64,000 nucleotides of DNA from CAYLJJ01 sp964384025 (GTDB lineage: Bacteria; Myxococcota_A; Bradymonadia; UBA7976; UBA1532): NCBI GenBank assembly GCA_964384025.1, contig CAYLJJ010000021.1, positions 6,570 to 70,569 of the forward strand. The letters run 5' to 3'. The position numbers and the translations under genes are program-made. The notes under the pieces were generated by a model. It did not search any database and had not been told where the DNA came from. It was given only the letters and a program-made list of their open reading frames with translations. This document shows, piece after piece, positions 1 through 9,167 of the stretch; position 1 is the first letter of the stretch, and the number at the start of each line of letters is the position of its first letter.

Positions 1-608
1 CAGACCTTCTTGAAGAGCCCCATGCTAAAGCGACTAAAGCCTCGAGCCACATCTGAGGCGCTGTGTCGCCGCTGAGAGATCTCGTGGGAGATGTCGGCAT
101 AGCGGACGATGGGACCCGCCACCAGCTGATGATAGAGGCTGACGAACATCAAGAAGCGCAGATAGGAGCGCTCAGCAGAGACGCGCCCACGGTAGACATC
201 GACGGTGTAGGAGATGGTCTGGAAGGTGTAAAAAGAGATGCCGATGGGGAGGCTAAACTCAGGGACTGGCAGCGCTAGGGAGCTGGGCAGCAGGCTGTTG
301 AGGCTCTCACAGAGGAAGCCGCTGTATTTAAAAGTGCCCAGGAGGCCCAGGTTGACCACCAGCGAGCTGAGCACCCCCAACCGAGCTTTTGAGCTTCCTC
401 GAACCCGCTCGATATAGCGCCCTACGAGGTAGTCCACTCCGCTGGAGATAAAGATGAGCGTGATCCAGACAGGCTCACCCCAGGCGTAGAAGAGCAGGGA
501 GAAGAAGACCAGGAGAATGTTGCGGTAATCCTTTTGAGGGATCAGGAAATAGAGCAGCAGGTTGGCGGGAAGAAAAAGATAGAGAAAGGTGATGCTGGCA
601 AAAACCAT
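1..608 (-). CDS. MBOAT-family membrane O-acyltransferase (AlgI/DltB type), partial
   Basis: The reverse strand is open from an ATG at 608 to the window edge and gives the N-terminal 202 residues of a hydrophobic protein. It opens MVFASITFLYLFLPANLLLY and contains FFSLLFYAWGEP, LPIGISFYTFQTISYTVDVY and LVAGPIVRYADI, all typical of the N-terminal half of AlgI-type MBOAT proteins. The catalytic His region lies beyond the edge. This family moves acyl (usually acetyl) groups across the inner membrane onto exported glycans. The start is 9 bp after the stop of the SGNH-hydrolase gene, so the two form one minus-strand operon. MBOAT plus SGNH is the classic pairing for polysaccharide O-acetylation, as in AlgI with AlgX/AlgJ. 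The glycan is unknown. Confidence 0.9.
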   Translation of the reverse strand, partial: MVFASITFLYLFLPANLLLYFLIPQKDYRNILLVFFSLLFYAWGEPVWITLIFISSGVDYLVGRYIERVRGSSKARLGVLSSLVVNLGLLGTFKYSGFLCESLNSLLPSSLALPVPEFSLPIGISFYTFQTISYTVDVYRGRVSAERSYLRFLMFVSLYHQLVAGPIVRYADISHEISQRRHSASDVARGFSRFSMGLFKKV

Positions 609-617
609 ATAGAGCGC

Positions 618-2120
618 TCAGTCCTTGAGGCTCTGGCGCTGCCACTCAAGCTGGGCAGCCTTTAGAGCCACACCGAGCTGCTGAGCAACATCACGATAAC
701 CCAGAGGGCTGAGATGAACCAGATCTCCCCAGGCGCGGGCCTCCTCCTCACAGGACCAGCGCCAGATAGAAGCTTCTCCCCCCATCGCTGAGTAGGTGTC
801 AAAGAAAGCACAACCCAGCTCTAGGGCCACCTCCCGTTGGATCTCAGCGATCTCCAGGACCACAGGCATGGTTTTATAGGTGCAGCGCTTCTTATCAGCC
901 TCCCACTCTTTCCTGCTGCGAGCTTTGCCTGGATAGACAGTTCGGCGTCCCCGCTTAAAAAGCAGGGTGTCGGGGCTGCAACGCCGCTTATGACGATTTC
1001 GTCTGAGCAGCTCCTTTTCGCTCTTGCTCCGGCGTCTGCGCTTCTTCTCCTGGATGCGCCGCATCCTCTTGTTCATAAAGCAGGTGGGCTCACGGCTGCT
1101 GCGATCAGGGATTCCGATCACCAAACAGGCTGCCTTACGCTGACCACGCTCGTCCTGAAACTGCCACTGACTGCTGAACAGCCTTTTGATCAGCTCACGT
1201 TGATTCTCGCGATACTTCTCAGGATCAAACAGCTTCTCTCCGGTGGTGTTGGTCCCATACCAGAGGGTGAAGAGTTGGGGCTTGCGTTGGCCGAGGTAGC
1301 TCATCTGATCCTGGTGCCCTCGAAGCAGAGGGTTGCGGATCGTGGTCCCGCCAACCGCCATCACATCCATCTCCACCTCTGCCCCTGGATAGTGAACCCG
1401 AAAGCCATAGACACGAAGGTGCTTATCCTCTGGGCATCTCCCCTCACAGTCGAGGTGCAGGCTCAGCTCTGAGGCTGAAGGGGGCAGCTTTACAGAGAGC
1501 TGCCCAATCCCCGGATCTTCTGAGTTGTAAGGGAGCGGTACATAGCGCTCAAGGATCTCTCTTCCACTCTCCAAGCGGAAAGGCAGACGAGAGCCGCGAG
1601 CGTCAAAGAAGATGCGTACCTCGATCCCCTCGAGGGGATAGGGCTCCTGAAGGCGCAGGCGCATCCAAGCCCCTGGATCTTGAGTTGAGTGAGCGATGCC
1701 CAGAGGGCCGAAAGGACCCTCAGCACGACCCCGCAGCCAGTTGTGTGTCTGCCATCTGCCCCCCCGCTTTAAGGAGGCCTCCCAGTCTTTAGGGTGACGG
1801 ATGGTGACAAAGCCAGGAGAGGTTAAGCCCTCCCCTGCCAGCTGCCCGCGCAGTTCATCAGCGAACCAGCCAGAGGCGCTGTGAGAGTCACCATAATGGA
1901 CGATCACCAGGGACTCCTGTGTGCGTCGCTCCATCGCCTCAAAGAGAGGGTCTAAGGTGCCTGGAGCTGCATAGAGCAGCTCCTTCGGCTTGGGGGGCGC
2001 TCCCTCTGGAGTCAAAGGTTGAGGCTGAGCCTGAACGATCCCCAGGCTGAGGAGCAGGAGGCTGAGGCTGAGCATTAATTTGGACAAAAACCTCTCCGAT
2101 GTGAGCGAGAGATGCTCCAA
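618..2120 (-). CDS. Secreted SGNH/GDSL-type hydrolase, MBOAT partner
   Basis: About 500 aa. A signal peptide (MLSLSLLLLSLGIVQAQ) lies at residues 16-32. SGNH blocks are visible: block I VHYGDSHSASGW with the nucleophile Ser near residue 80, a Gly block MAVGGTTIRN, the Asn block LWYGTNTTGE, and a C-terminal LVHLSPLGY supplying the catalytic His. A strongly basic stretch (EKKRRRRSKSEKELLRR) is inserted between the Asn and His blocks, which is unusual. The family binds or transfers acetyl groups on extracellular glycans, and the neighbouring MBOAT gene supports that role. The longest frame starts at a TTG without a good Shine-Dalgarno. An internal ATG at 2075, preceded by GAGAGG, gives a normal signal peptide and may be the true start. 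The substrate is not deducible. Confidence 0.82.
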   Translation of the reverse strand: MEHLSLTSERFLSKLMLSLSLLLLSLGIVQAQPQPLTPEGAPPKPKELLYAAPGTLDPLFEAMERRTQESLVIVHYGDSHSASGWFADELRGQLAGEGLTSPGFVTIRHPKDWEASLKRGGRWQTHNWLRGRAEGPFGPLGIAHSTQDPGAWMRLRLQEPYPLEGIEVRIFFDARGSRLPFRLESGREILERYVPLPYNSEDPGIGQLSVKLPPSASELSLHLDCEGRCPEDKHLRVYGFRVHYPGAEVEMDVMAVGGTTIRNPLLRGHQDQMSYLGQRKPQLFTLWYGTNTTGEKLFDPEKYRENQRELIKRLFSSQWQFQDERGQRKAACLVIGIPDRSSREPTCFMNKRMRRIQEKKRRRRSKSEKELLRRNRHKRRCSPDTLLFKRGRRTVYPGKARSRKEWEADKKRCTYKTMPVVLEIAEIQREVALELGCAFFDTYSAMGGEASIWRWSCEEEARAWGDLVHLSPLGYRDVAQQLGVALKAAQLEWQRQSLKD

Positions 2121-2207
2121 TCTTGTGGGGGGGGACCATAGCCAAAGCGACCGGAATCTGCTAAGAAAATTTAAGCCAAGAGACGAGCCATCCCATCGGA
2201 GCAGTGT

Positions 2208-5200
2208 ATGTTTCCCTTCCTCCGTTCTTCCCGGAAAAAGCGCCAGTTCACCCCCTCAGACACGCTGCCCTTTGTCCAAGCCCCAGATGGAGAGCAACCC
2301 ATCGAGCTACAAAGCCTAGAGGTACGGGTGGTGGTCACCGGGCTCCTGGCCGAGACCACTCAGGAGATGCGCTTCTATAACCCCAATCGCCGCGATCTAG
2401 AGGGTAAGCTGACTTTTCCTCTGCCAGACAGCGCTGTGGTTTGTGGCTATGCTCTGGATATCGATGGAGAGATGGTGGACGGGGTAGTGGTCCCCAAACA
2501 TGAGGCTCGCCGCATCCTGGAGGCGGAGATCCGCAAGGGGGTAGATCCAGGCATCGTTGAGCAGGTGCAGGGTAACCTCTATCGCAGCCGCATCTACCCC
2601 ATCCCAGCGCAGGGCGGTCGCTCTATCCGCATAAGCTATGTCAGCGATCTCAGCGTCGAGGGGAATGAGGCCGCCTATCACCTACCCCTTAAGCACGCTG
2701 AGCAGATCCCCCAGGTGGCCTTGAGGGTTGAGGTGGCTCAAGCCCCAGTTAAGCCTGTGCTGAGCGGAGGGATCGGCAACCTCTCTCTGAGCCGCTGGGA
2801 GGATCGCTGGTTGGCTGAGGCCAAGCTGAGCCGGGGGGTCCCTACCGAGAACCTTCAGATTCGTCTCCCTAAGCTGCCAGAGCACTTTGTCAGCGTAGAG
2901 CGGGCTGATGAGGAGCTCTTCTTCTGCGTGAGCAGCCGCCTACAGGAACAGGAGAAGCGGGCGCAGCCCTGGAGCCCCAAGCGCGTCGCCATCGCCTGGG
3001 ACGCATCAGGGAGTCGAGGGGCGCTCAAAGAGGAGCTGAAGCTTCTGAAGGAGCTGATCAAGGCTTGGCCTCAGGTGATCTTTGATCTTCAGGTTTTCCG
3101 AGATCAACTTGAGGAGGTACGGAGCTTCTCAATCGCGGATGGGGAGGGAGGAGCCCTCCTCCAACACCTTAAAGAGATCCCTTATGATGGCGGGACTCAG
3201 CTCAGCGCTCTGGACTTTAGAGCGCTGCCTCAGCCTGAGGATGAAGCTTGGCTGCTCTTCAGCGATGGTCTAGAGACGATGGGGGTGGGGCTCCCTCGAA
3301 CCAGCGGGGTGCGGATCTTCAGCGTCAGCAGCCAGTCCAGCTGTTACAGCGGCTTTATGAAGCATCTGGCTCAAGAGAGCGGGGGCGCTTATATCAACCT
3401 GTTGCGAGCCTCAGCCGAGCAGGGCTGTCAGGAGATCCTCCAGGCTCAAGCTCCCCTGCGGTTGATGGAGAGCTCAGGTTGCCAGGGGCTCCATATCAAC
3501 AGCGCCCGAGGCCGCCTCTCTATCTTTGGTCGATTGAGCGAGGAGCAAGCGCAGATCAGGCTCTTGGGGCCAGGGGCTCCAGATGATCACCTCAGCGTCT
3601 ACGCCGATCGTGCCAGCGAGGGGCGCAACCTCGCCCGCGCCTGGGCGGGTCATGAGGCCCGTAAGCTGAGCCTCATGGGTGAAAAAGATCGGGGAAAGCT
3701 GGCGGCCATCGGTCGCAAATATGGCTTGGTGACCTCAGGGACCTCTCTCTTAGTCTTGGAGCGTCTAGAGCAGTATCTGGAATATGAGATAGAGCCCCCG
3801 GTGACTCTCCCCAAGATGCGTGCTCAGTACCAAGCTCAGAGAGAGGAGAAAAGCGCTGAAAAGAGAAGCAGGCAGAGCAAACAGATCGAGAATGTACTGA
3901 CTCTCTGGCGTAGGCGAGTTGAATGGTGGGAGCGAGACTTCCGAGTCGCTGAGAAGATCCAGGAGAAAAAGAGGAAGAGCCTTCGAGAGGAGCTTCGCAT
4001 CTCCTCTGTCCACCCAGATGCGCTCCTAAGCGAAGAGCCTGAGCTTGATCTTGAAATCGCCTGCTCTGCTGAAGAGGAGGATGACTTTTTCGCTGAGCGC
4101 ATAGAGATGAGGCCCTGTATCGATATGGAGATAGGCTCTCCTGATCCTATGGAGCCTATGCCTGCACCCGCTCGACCTGCGATGCGAATGCCTACTCCAG
4201 CTCAACCCGGTATGGCACCTCCTGCACCCAGCATGGCGCCTCCCGCCCCGATGGCGTCTGCGAGGGCTATAGAGCCCGCTGCCTCACGCGCTTGCGTTGT
4301 GGGCAGGCGCCGAGCTGCGCGCTCAGAGACCCGAGCGGGTTTTGCAGGGGCGAGAGCTGAAGAGCGCTCTTTGGCGGCTGGGCCTGGGGGGCGAGAGGAG
4401 CAGGCTCAGGCTCGTGTCAGCATTAAGGCTTGGTCTCCCGATACTCCCTACCTCAACCTGATGAAGCAGGTCTCTCCAGAGGAAGCTTACGAAGTCTATC
4501 TAAGTCAAAGAGAGGAGTATGCTCAGAGTCCCGCCTTCTTCCTGGATTGTGGAGACCATCTCTTGGGGTGCTCGCAGCGCAGCTTAGGGCTGAGGGTGCT
4601 CTCCAACCTCCTGGAGGTGGGCCTAGATGATGTCGCGCTGATGCGAATGTATGCCTGGAGGCTTCAGCAAGCAGGGGCTCTTGACCAAGCGATCCTGATC
4701 TTTGAGCGGGTCTTGGGGCAGCGAGATGATGAGCCCCAATCTCATCGAGATCTGGGTTTGGCGCTGGGGCTGCGTTGGGAGCGAGATCGAGTTTTTGATG
4801 ATCTTCATCGCGCTATGGAGCTGCTCCATGCTGTGGTCTTGCGCCCCTGGGATCGTTTCCCGGAGATCGAGATCATCGCCTTGATGGAGCTTAACCGGAT
4901 GATTCACCTCGCCCAGGAGGCGGAGCAGCCTGTTCCAGAGCAGATCGACCACCGTCTGCGAAAGCTTTTGGATCTAGACCTGCGCATCAGCATGTCCTGG
5001 GATGCAGATCTCACCGATGTTGATTTACACCTCTTTGAACCCACAGGAGAGCACGCCTACTACGGCCACAATCGAACAGAGATCGGCGGGCTGGTTTCAA
5101 GAGATTTTACTCAGGGCTATGGTCCCGAAGAGTATGTCCTGCGCCGTAGCCTCCCTGGCAAATATATCATCAAGGCTCATTACTATGGCTCATCCCAACA

Positions 5201-5597
5201 GAGCATCTGTGGAGCCTGTACGGTCATTGTCCAGGTCTTCACCAACTACGGCCGAAGTAGTGAGCGCTGTCAGACCCTGACTCTGCGACTAGAGCGACCC
5301 CGGGATATGGTCCTGGTGGGGGAGATCGATATCGACGCCAGCAGCGCTGAGGAGCCCAAGAGCGCTGAGGAGCCCAAGGGCGCTTCTCTGGCAGAGTTTA
5401 GAAAGCTTGAAGAAGGAATGAGTATTGACCAGATCACCCAGCTTTTGGGCCAGCCTAAAGAGATCAAAGGGGGCGGAGAGATCATCCTGATTTATCACAG
5501 CCGAGAGGGCGCCGAGATTCATCTTCACCTGAACCTGGATCCAGCTTTGGTAGCGGTTAGACAGATTATGGAGGGGGCCATCCTGGATCTTCTATAA
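2208..5597 (+). CDS. VIT + VWA + DUF2135 multidomain protein
   Basis: 1129 aa; ATG with GGAG six bases upstream. Residues about 20-150 are a VIT domain (EGKLTFPLPDSAVVCGYALD, then YPIPAQGGRSIRISY). Residues about 258-430 are a VWA-like fold with a MIDAS-type WDASGS and LLFSDGLET. Residues about 640-735 are a low-complexity Pro/Ala/Met linker, followed by helical TPR-like sequence to about 920. Residues about 925-1040 match DUF2135/YfaP (WDADLTDVDLHLFEPTGEHA). The last 60 residues (LEEGMSIDQITQLLGQP) resemble the SmpA/BamE fold. There is no signal peptide, which is odd because VIT/VWA proteins are often exported. A tandem SAEEPK repeat sits near residue 1045. The likely role is metal-dependent protein binding; partners are unknown. 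The divergent SGNH gene starts 87 bp away. Confidence 0.88.
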   Translation: MFPFLRSSRKKRQFTPSDTLPFVQAPDGEQPIELQSLEVRVVVTGLLAETTQEMRFYNPNRRDLEGKLTFPLPDSAVVCGYALDIDGEMVDGVVVPKHEARRILEAEIRKGVDPGIVEQVQGNLYRSRIYPIPAQGGRSIRISYVSDLSVEGNEAAYHLPLKHAEQIPQVALRVEVAQAPVKPVLSGGIGNLSLSRWEDRWLAEAKLSRGVPTENLQIRLPKLPEHFVSVERADEELFFCVSSRLQEQEKRAQPWSPKRVAIAWDASGSRGALKEELKLLKELIKAWPQVIFDLQVFRDQLEEVRSFSIADGEGGALLQHLKEIPYDGGTQLSALDFRALPQPEDEAWLLFSDGLETMGVGLPRTSGVRIFSVSSQSSCYSGFMKHLAQESGGAYINLLRASAEQGCQEILQAQAPLRLMESSGCQGLHINSARGRLSIFGRLSEEQAQIRLLGPGAPDDHLSVYADRASEGRNLARAWAGHEARKLSLMGEKDRGKLAAIGRKYGLVTSGTSLLVLERLEQYLEYEIEPPVTLPKMRAQYQAQREEKSAEKRSRQSKQIENVLTLWRRRVEWWERDFRVAEKIQEKKRKSLREELRISSVHPDALLSEEPELDLEIACSAEEEDDFFAERIEMRPCIDMEIGSPDPMEPMPAPARPAMRMPTPAQPGMAPPAPSMAPPAPMASARAIEPAASRACVVGRRRAARSETRAGFAGARAEERSLAAGPGGREEQAQARVSIKAWSPDTPYLNLMKQVSPEEAYEVYLSQREEYAQSPAFFLDCGDHLLGCSQRSLGLRVLSNLLEVGLDDVALMRMYAWRLQQAGALDQAILIFERVLGQRDDEPQSHRDLGLALGLRWERDRVFDDLHRAMELLHAVVLRPWDRFPEIEIIALMELNRMIHLAQEAEQPVPEQIDHRLRKLLDLDLRISMSWDADLTDVDLHLFEPTGEHAYYGHNRTEIGGLVSRDFTQGYGPEEYVLRRSLPGKYIIKAHYYGSSQQSICGACTVIVQVFTNYGRSSERCQTLTLRLERPRDMVLVGEIDIDASSAEEPKSAEEPKGASLAEFRKLEEGMSIDQITQLLGQPKEIKGGGEIILIYHSREGAEIHLHLNLDPALVAVRQIMEGAILDLL

Positions 5598-5706
5598 AGA
5601 GGATGCTCAAGTATGGTTGAAGGTCCTTGATTCTCCAAATCCGCGCTTCGCTTTGCCTCCAACAGAAGAGAAGGTCTATACAACCCTCGGATAAAGGAGG
5701 AACTCT

Positions 5707-7017
5707 ATGCGTTTCTGTATTTTGGGTTTAAGCCTGGGGCTCGTCCTCTTTGGCTGTGACGATGATGGTGCTGAGACCAGCTCTGATGGAGGTGCTGGAG
5801 TTGCGGGCGGTGCAGGCGTAGCAGGCGGAGGAGAGGCAGGCAGCGCGGGTGGCGGAGAAGCTGGCGGCGGTGGGGATGCGGGCAGCGCTGGCGGCGGTGG
5901 AGAGGCGGGCCGCGCAGGCAGCGGCGGGGAAGCTGGTGGCGGTGGAGAGGCGGGCAGCGCTGGCGGTGGCGGAGAAGCAGGTGTGGCGGGTGGAGGGGGC
6001 TCTTCTGAGGCGGAGATGCAGCAGGTCGCCCGCGACTATGCGGCCTCGATGTGTGACTTCTTAGAGCACTGCTTTGGTGAAACATTTTTCCAGATGATGG
6101 TTGGTGGAGATTGCCTCAATTTTCAAATACCTGAGTTAGAGGATGGGGAGTTTGGCCTGATGTTTGAGGCTGCAGATGAAGGGTTGATCATCTTCCATCG
6201 AGAGCATCTGCCTGCTTGCTTGAGCGCTCTTGAGGGGACGGAGTGTACCGATCTCAGGGGAGGGCCTCCTCCAGCTTGTGCTGATGTAATGGAGGGCACG
6301 ATTCCAGAGGGAGGGGAGTGCATCATCAACGAGGTCTGCATCGGGGATTCCTTTTGTAGCTTTGAAGGAGCTTGTCCTGGCCATTGCAAACCTCGCCTTG
6401 AAGAGGGAGCTGAGTGTGTGGAGGGGAGCGACTGCCTCGCCCCCTTCATCTGCGCTAAAGAGCGTTGTGCTTTGCCGATTCTGGAGGGGGAGAGTTGTAA
6501 CGGTGAGGAGCAGGAGTGTGCTTTCTCACTTGAGTGTGTTGATGAGGGAGGCGCTGAGGGGATCTGCCGCTCTCAACGCTCCCGCTTCACTGAGGAGCAG
6601 GGGCAGCCCTGCGACGCAGAGGGGGGGACCTACTGCCAGGAGGGGTTGAGCTGCGCGGCGATCCGTTTGGAGGGGACAGGTCCCTACTTTGAATGTCTAC
6701 CCGTCAGCGAGCTGGGACAGCCCTGCTTCTTGGGCTTTCCTGACCACTGTCCCATTGGGAGTTACTGCGATGCAGATCCTATGTCCGGCGCCTTTGATGG
6801 AATCTGCCAAGCTGCGCCTGAAGAGGGGCAAGCTTGTCAAGCGATTCCCTTCCGACCGCAGCCCATCTGTGGAAGAAATTTGTACTGTATCGACGAGATC
6901 TGCCAAGGCTTGGGCCGTATCAGCGACGCCTGCAGCTCAGATTCAGGCTGCGCCAGTGATTATTGTGCGGAGGGCCACTGTCTCCAGGCAAACCCCTGCA
7001 CCTCCTTTGAACAGTAG
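5707..7017 (+). CDS. Cys-rich lipoprotein with Gly/Ala repeat linker
   Basis: 436 aa with a strong Shine-Dalgarno (AAAGGAGGAA) before the ATG. The signal peptide ends in the lipobox LFGC with Cys17 as the lipidation site, followed by three Asp. Residues about 25-100 are a low-complexity Gly/Ala/Glu spacer (AGGGGEAGSAGGGGEAG) that would hold the rest away from the membrane. From about residue 110 the protein is Cys-rich with repeats of the type CxxGxxCxxxxxC (for example GQPCDAEGGTYCQEGLSC), like the disulphide-rich modules common in Myxococcota surface lipoproteins. No enzymatic motif is visible. A surface structural or binding role is inferred only from location and composition. Confidence 0.85.
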   Translation: MRFCILGLSLGLVLFGCDDDGAETSSDGGAGVAGGAGVAGGGEAGSAGGGEAGGGGDAGSAGGGGEAGRAGSGGEAGGGGEAGSAGGGGEAGVAGGGGSSEAEMQQVARDYAASMCDFLEHCFGETFFQMMVGGDCLNFQIPELEDGEFGLMFEAADEGLIIFHREHLPACLSALEGTECTDLRGGPPPACADVMEGTIPEGGECIINEVCIGDSFCSFEGACPGHCKPRLEEGAECVEGSDCLAPFICAKERCALPILEGESCNGEEQECAFSLECVDEGGAEGICRSQRSRFTEEQGQPCDAEGGTYCQEGLSCAAIRLEGTGPYFECLPVSELGQPCFLGFPDHCPIGSYCDADPMSGAFDGICQAAPEEGQACQAIPFRPQPICGRNLYCIDEICQGLGRISDACSSDSGCASDYCAEGHCLQANPCTSFEQ

Positions 7018-7073
7018 AGAGCGCATCAGCGCGTTCTCCTTGAATTCTCAAACCTGAAGTCTATCCTCCCCAC

Positions 7074-7943
7074 ATGAAATATATTGGAGCCCATATCAGC
7101 GCTCAGGGTGGGGTCTCGAGAGTTCCTGCACGAGCGACCGCCATCGGCGCCCAGGCTTTTGCCCTCTTTACTAAAAATCAGCGCCGTTGGCACAGCAAAG
7201 CCTTGAGCCCTGAGGAGATTGAAGCTTTTCAGATAAGCTGCACGGCAGCGGGGCTGCGTTTGGATCAGGTGTTGGCCCATGACAGCTACCTCATCAATCT
7301 GGGGCACCCTGAGCCAGAAAAACTTCAAAAATCCAGAGATGCCTTTTTGGATGAGATGCGGCGCTGTGAGCAGCTTGGTCTTTCACTCCTCAACTTTCAC
7401 CCTGGCAGCCACCTCAAGAAGATCTCGGTGAGGGAGTCTCTACAGCGCGTCGCTGAGTCGATCGATCTGGCCCTCTCTCAGACCCAGGGAGTCGTCGCGG
7501 TGATTGAGACCACAGCGGGCCAAGGAACAAACCTGGGATATCGCTTTGAGCAGCTTGCTGAGATTATCCAACAGGTCAAACAGAGGGAGCGCGTGGGGGT
7601 CTGTATCGACACCTGTCACATCTTTGCGGCGGGCTATGATCTACGCACTCCAGAAGCCTGTGAAGAGACCTTTAAGGAGTTTGATGAGATCATCGGCTTC
7701 CAATATCTACGGGGGATGCATCTCAATGACTCCAAGAAGGGCTTGGGGAGCCGCGTGGATCGCCACCACAGCCTGGGTAAAGGGGAGCTGGGGCTGAGCC
7801 CCTTTGAGTACATCATGGGCGATCCACGCTTTGATGAGATGCCCCTTATCTTGGAGACCATCGATCCCTCTCTCTGGGCTCAGGAGATCAAGCTGCTTTA
7901 CCAGATGGAGCATGAATCGAAATCGAAATGCAAAGATCCGTAG
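7074..7943 (+). CDS. nfo: Endonuclease IV (AP endonuclease)
   Basis: 289 aa, the normal size for Nfo. It cleaves the phosphodiester bond 5-prime of abasic sites in base-excision repair. The TIM-barrel signatures are intact: the start MKYIGAHISAQGG; the zinc ligands in VLAHDSYLINL, NFHPGSH, AVIETTAGQGTNLG, CIDTCHIFAAGYD, GMHLNDSK and DRHHSLGKGELG; and the last Glu in LILETID. All nine usual metal ligands appear to be present. No clear Shine-Dalgarno precedes the ATG, but the alignment of the N-terminus fixes this start. The gene stands alone between a lipoprotein gene and a phospholipid-synthase gene with about 60 bp on each side. Confidence 0.97.
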   Translation: MKYIGAHISAQGGVSRVPARATAIGAQAFALFTKNQRRWHSKALSPEEIEAFQISCTAAGLRLDQVLAHDSYLINLGHPEPEKLQKSRDAFLDEMRRCEQLGLSLLNFHPGSHLKKISVRESLQRVAESIDLALSQTQGVVAVIETTAGQGTNLGYRFEQLAEIIQQVKQRERVGVCIDTCHIFAAGYDLRTPEACEETFKEFDEIIGFQYLRGMHLNDSKKGLGSRVDRHHSLGKGELGLSPFEYIMGDPRFDEMPLILETIDPSLWAQEIKLLYQMEHESKSKCKDP

Positions 7944-8006
7944 GATCAAGATTGAAGCGCTGGACTGTGAAGCTGTATTGATCGCCTTCTATCTTCTGGA
8001 GGCCCT

Positions 8007-9020
8007 GTGTCCACCGAATTTGAAGTTGATGATCGATCGTTCCTACAGCCCTGGCTCCTAAAGTATCTCTGGCGGCCCATCGCAGATCGCTTGCCAGAGT
8101 CGCTGCGCCCCAACAGCATCTCCATCTTTGGTCTGATCAGTATGCTCTCCTGTGGTCTCTTCACCTATCTAGGGATTGTCCACAGTCAGCTCTGGTTCCT
8201 CTTGGTTACGCTTGGTATGGGGATCTATCTCACCTGTGACAACATCGACGGCCTCTTTGCGCGACGCACCAAACAAACCTCCACGCTGGGAGAGTTCTTT
8301 GACCACTGGTTTGATAGCTTCGCCACCGGTACCATCAGCGTGACCATTGGTCTCGCCCTGGGCTTGGGCTCGGCCACGCGCTTATCAGGCTATCTCTTCT
8401 TAGCCTATATCTTCGCTATGGCCTGCGTACACTTCACGACCTTCTGGGAGCAGCTGCACACAGGGGTTATGGTGTCGGGGCGCTTGGGCTCCAATGAGAG
8501 CGTCATCACTGTAATGGGGGTCTTCCTGATCATCACGATTTTTTATGGGGATCCCTGGCTGATGTATCTCGATGACAGCTTCTCCTTTGCGATGGGCTTA
8601 GCCCTCTTTACCGCCGGCAACGCTATACACACCATTCTCTTTATTCTCTATCGCACCCACAATCGACGCCTGATCGATTTCCTCCCCCTGCTTGTTACCC
8701 TCGTCTGCTTTGTGATCGCCCATGTCTTTGGAGATCTGGAGCCCCTTTGGGCAGGCCTCGGAATGATGGCCACCAATGTGCTCTGTAGTGGCGGCCTCCT
8801 CTTAGAGCGTTTGACCGGTCTGCACTACTGGAGGCGCTTTGGTCGACAGGCGGTTATCTCCACTCTACTGCTCTTTCACAGCTTCATCTATATCCCCTTC
8901 CTCACAGATCGACTCAGGGAGCCTATCTTCCTCTGGATCACGCTGATCCTCTTTATCCTCTCCATCTTCTGGGACCTGTTGCGCGCTCTGACCCGCCTTG
9001 CTCCAAAAGCCCAGGCATAA
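8007..9020 (+). CDS. CDP-alcohol phosphatidyltransferase family membrane protein
   Basis: 337 aa starting at GTG, with GGAGG four bases upstream. The CDP-alcohol phosphotransferase signature DxxDGxxARxxxxxxxGxxxDxxxD is complete in DNIDGLFARRTKQTSTLGEF followed by FDHWFD, near residues 75-100. The rest is a chain of about eight to ten hydrophobic helices. The length and helix number resemble the eukaryote-like choline/ethanolamine phosphotransferases more than the short bacterial PgsA/PssA enzymes. The reaction would join a CDP-linked headgroup or diacylglycerol to an alcohol in the inner membrane. The substrate cannot be read from the sequence. It ends in a hairpin-rich convergent intergenic region. 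Confidence 0.88.
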   Translation: MSTEFEVDDRSFLQPWLLKYLWRPIADRLPESLRPNSISIFGLISMLSCGLFTYLGIVHSQLWFLLVTLGMGIYLTCDNIDGLFARRTKQTSTLGEFFDHWFDSFATGTISVTIGLALGLGSATRLSGYLFLAYIFAMACVHFTTFWEQLHTGVMVSGRLGSNESVITVMGVFLIITIFYGDPWLMYLDDSFSFAMGLALFTAGNAIHTILFILYRTHNRRLIDFLPLLVTLVCFVIAHVFGDLEPLWAGLGMMATNVLCSGGLLLERLTGLHYWRRFGRQAVISTLLLFHSFIYIPFLTDRLREPIFLWITLILFILSIFWDLLRALTRLAPKAQA

Positions 9021-9025
9021 AAAAA

Positions 9026-9127
9026 CCCGGATCCGAAAATCCGGGTACCCAGGGGGGGAACCTGGGAGGATGTTTTGCGGAGCGGAGGAGTTACATCCTG
9101 CGCTCCTCAACCTACCGACGGTCGGTA
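9026..9127. terminator. Cluster of four inverted repeats between convergent genes
   Basis: Four perfect inverted repeats follow one another: 9026-9032/9039-9045 (CCCGGAT/ATCCGGG), 9048-9053/9061-9066 (CCCAGG/CCTGGG), 9067-9073/9093-9099 (AGGATGT/ACATCCT) and 9113-9119/9121-9127 (TACCGAC/GTCGGTA). The first is followed on the minus strand by a run of seven T, so it reads as an intrinsic terminator for the minus-strand protease gene. The others lack a U-tract next to the stem. A bidirectional terminator is the simplest reading. Confidence 0.65.
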
Positions 9128-9167
9128 TTCTTCCCCTTTGAGAGATTTTTCTGATTTTTTTTAGAAC

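Noticed and set aside
837..1472. 211-codon plus-strand frame
   Set aside because: It lies wholly antisense to the SGNH hydrolase gene, has no domain or ribosome site and reflects codon bias of the real gene.
2127..2134. Run of eight G upstream of the SGNH gene as a phase-variation switch
   Set aside because: It lies outside any convincing coding frame and the true start is probably further downstream.
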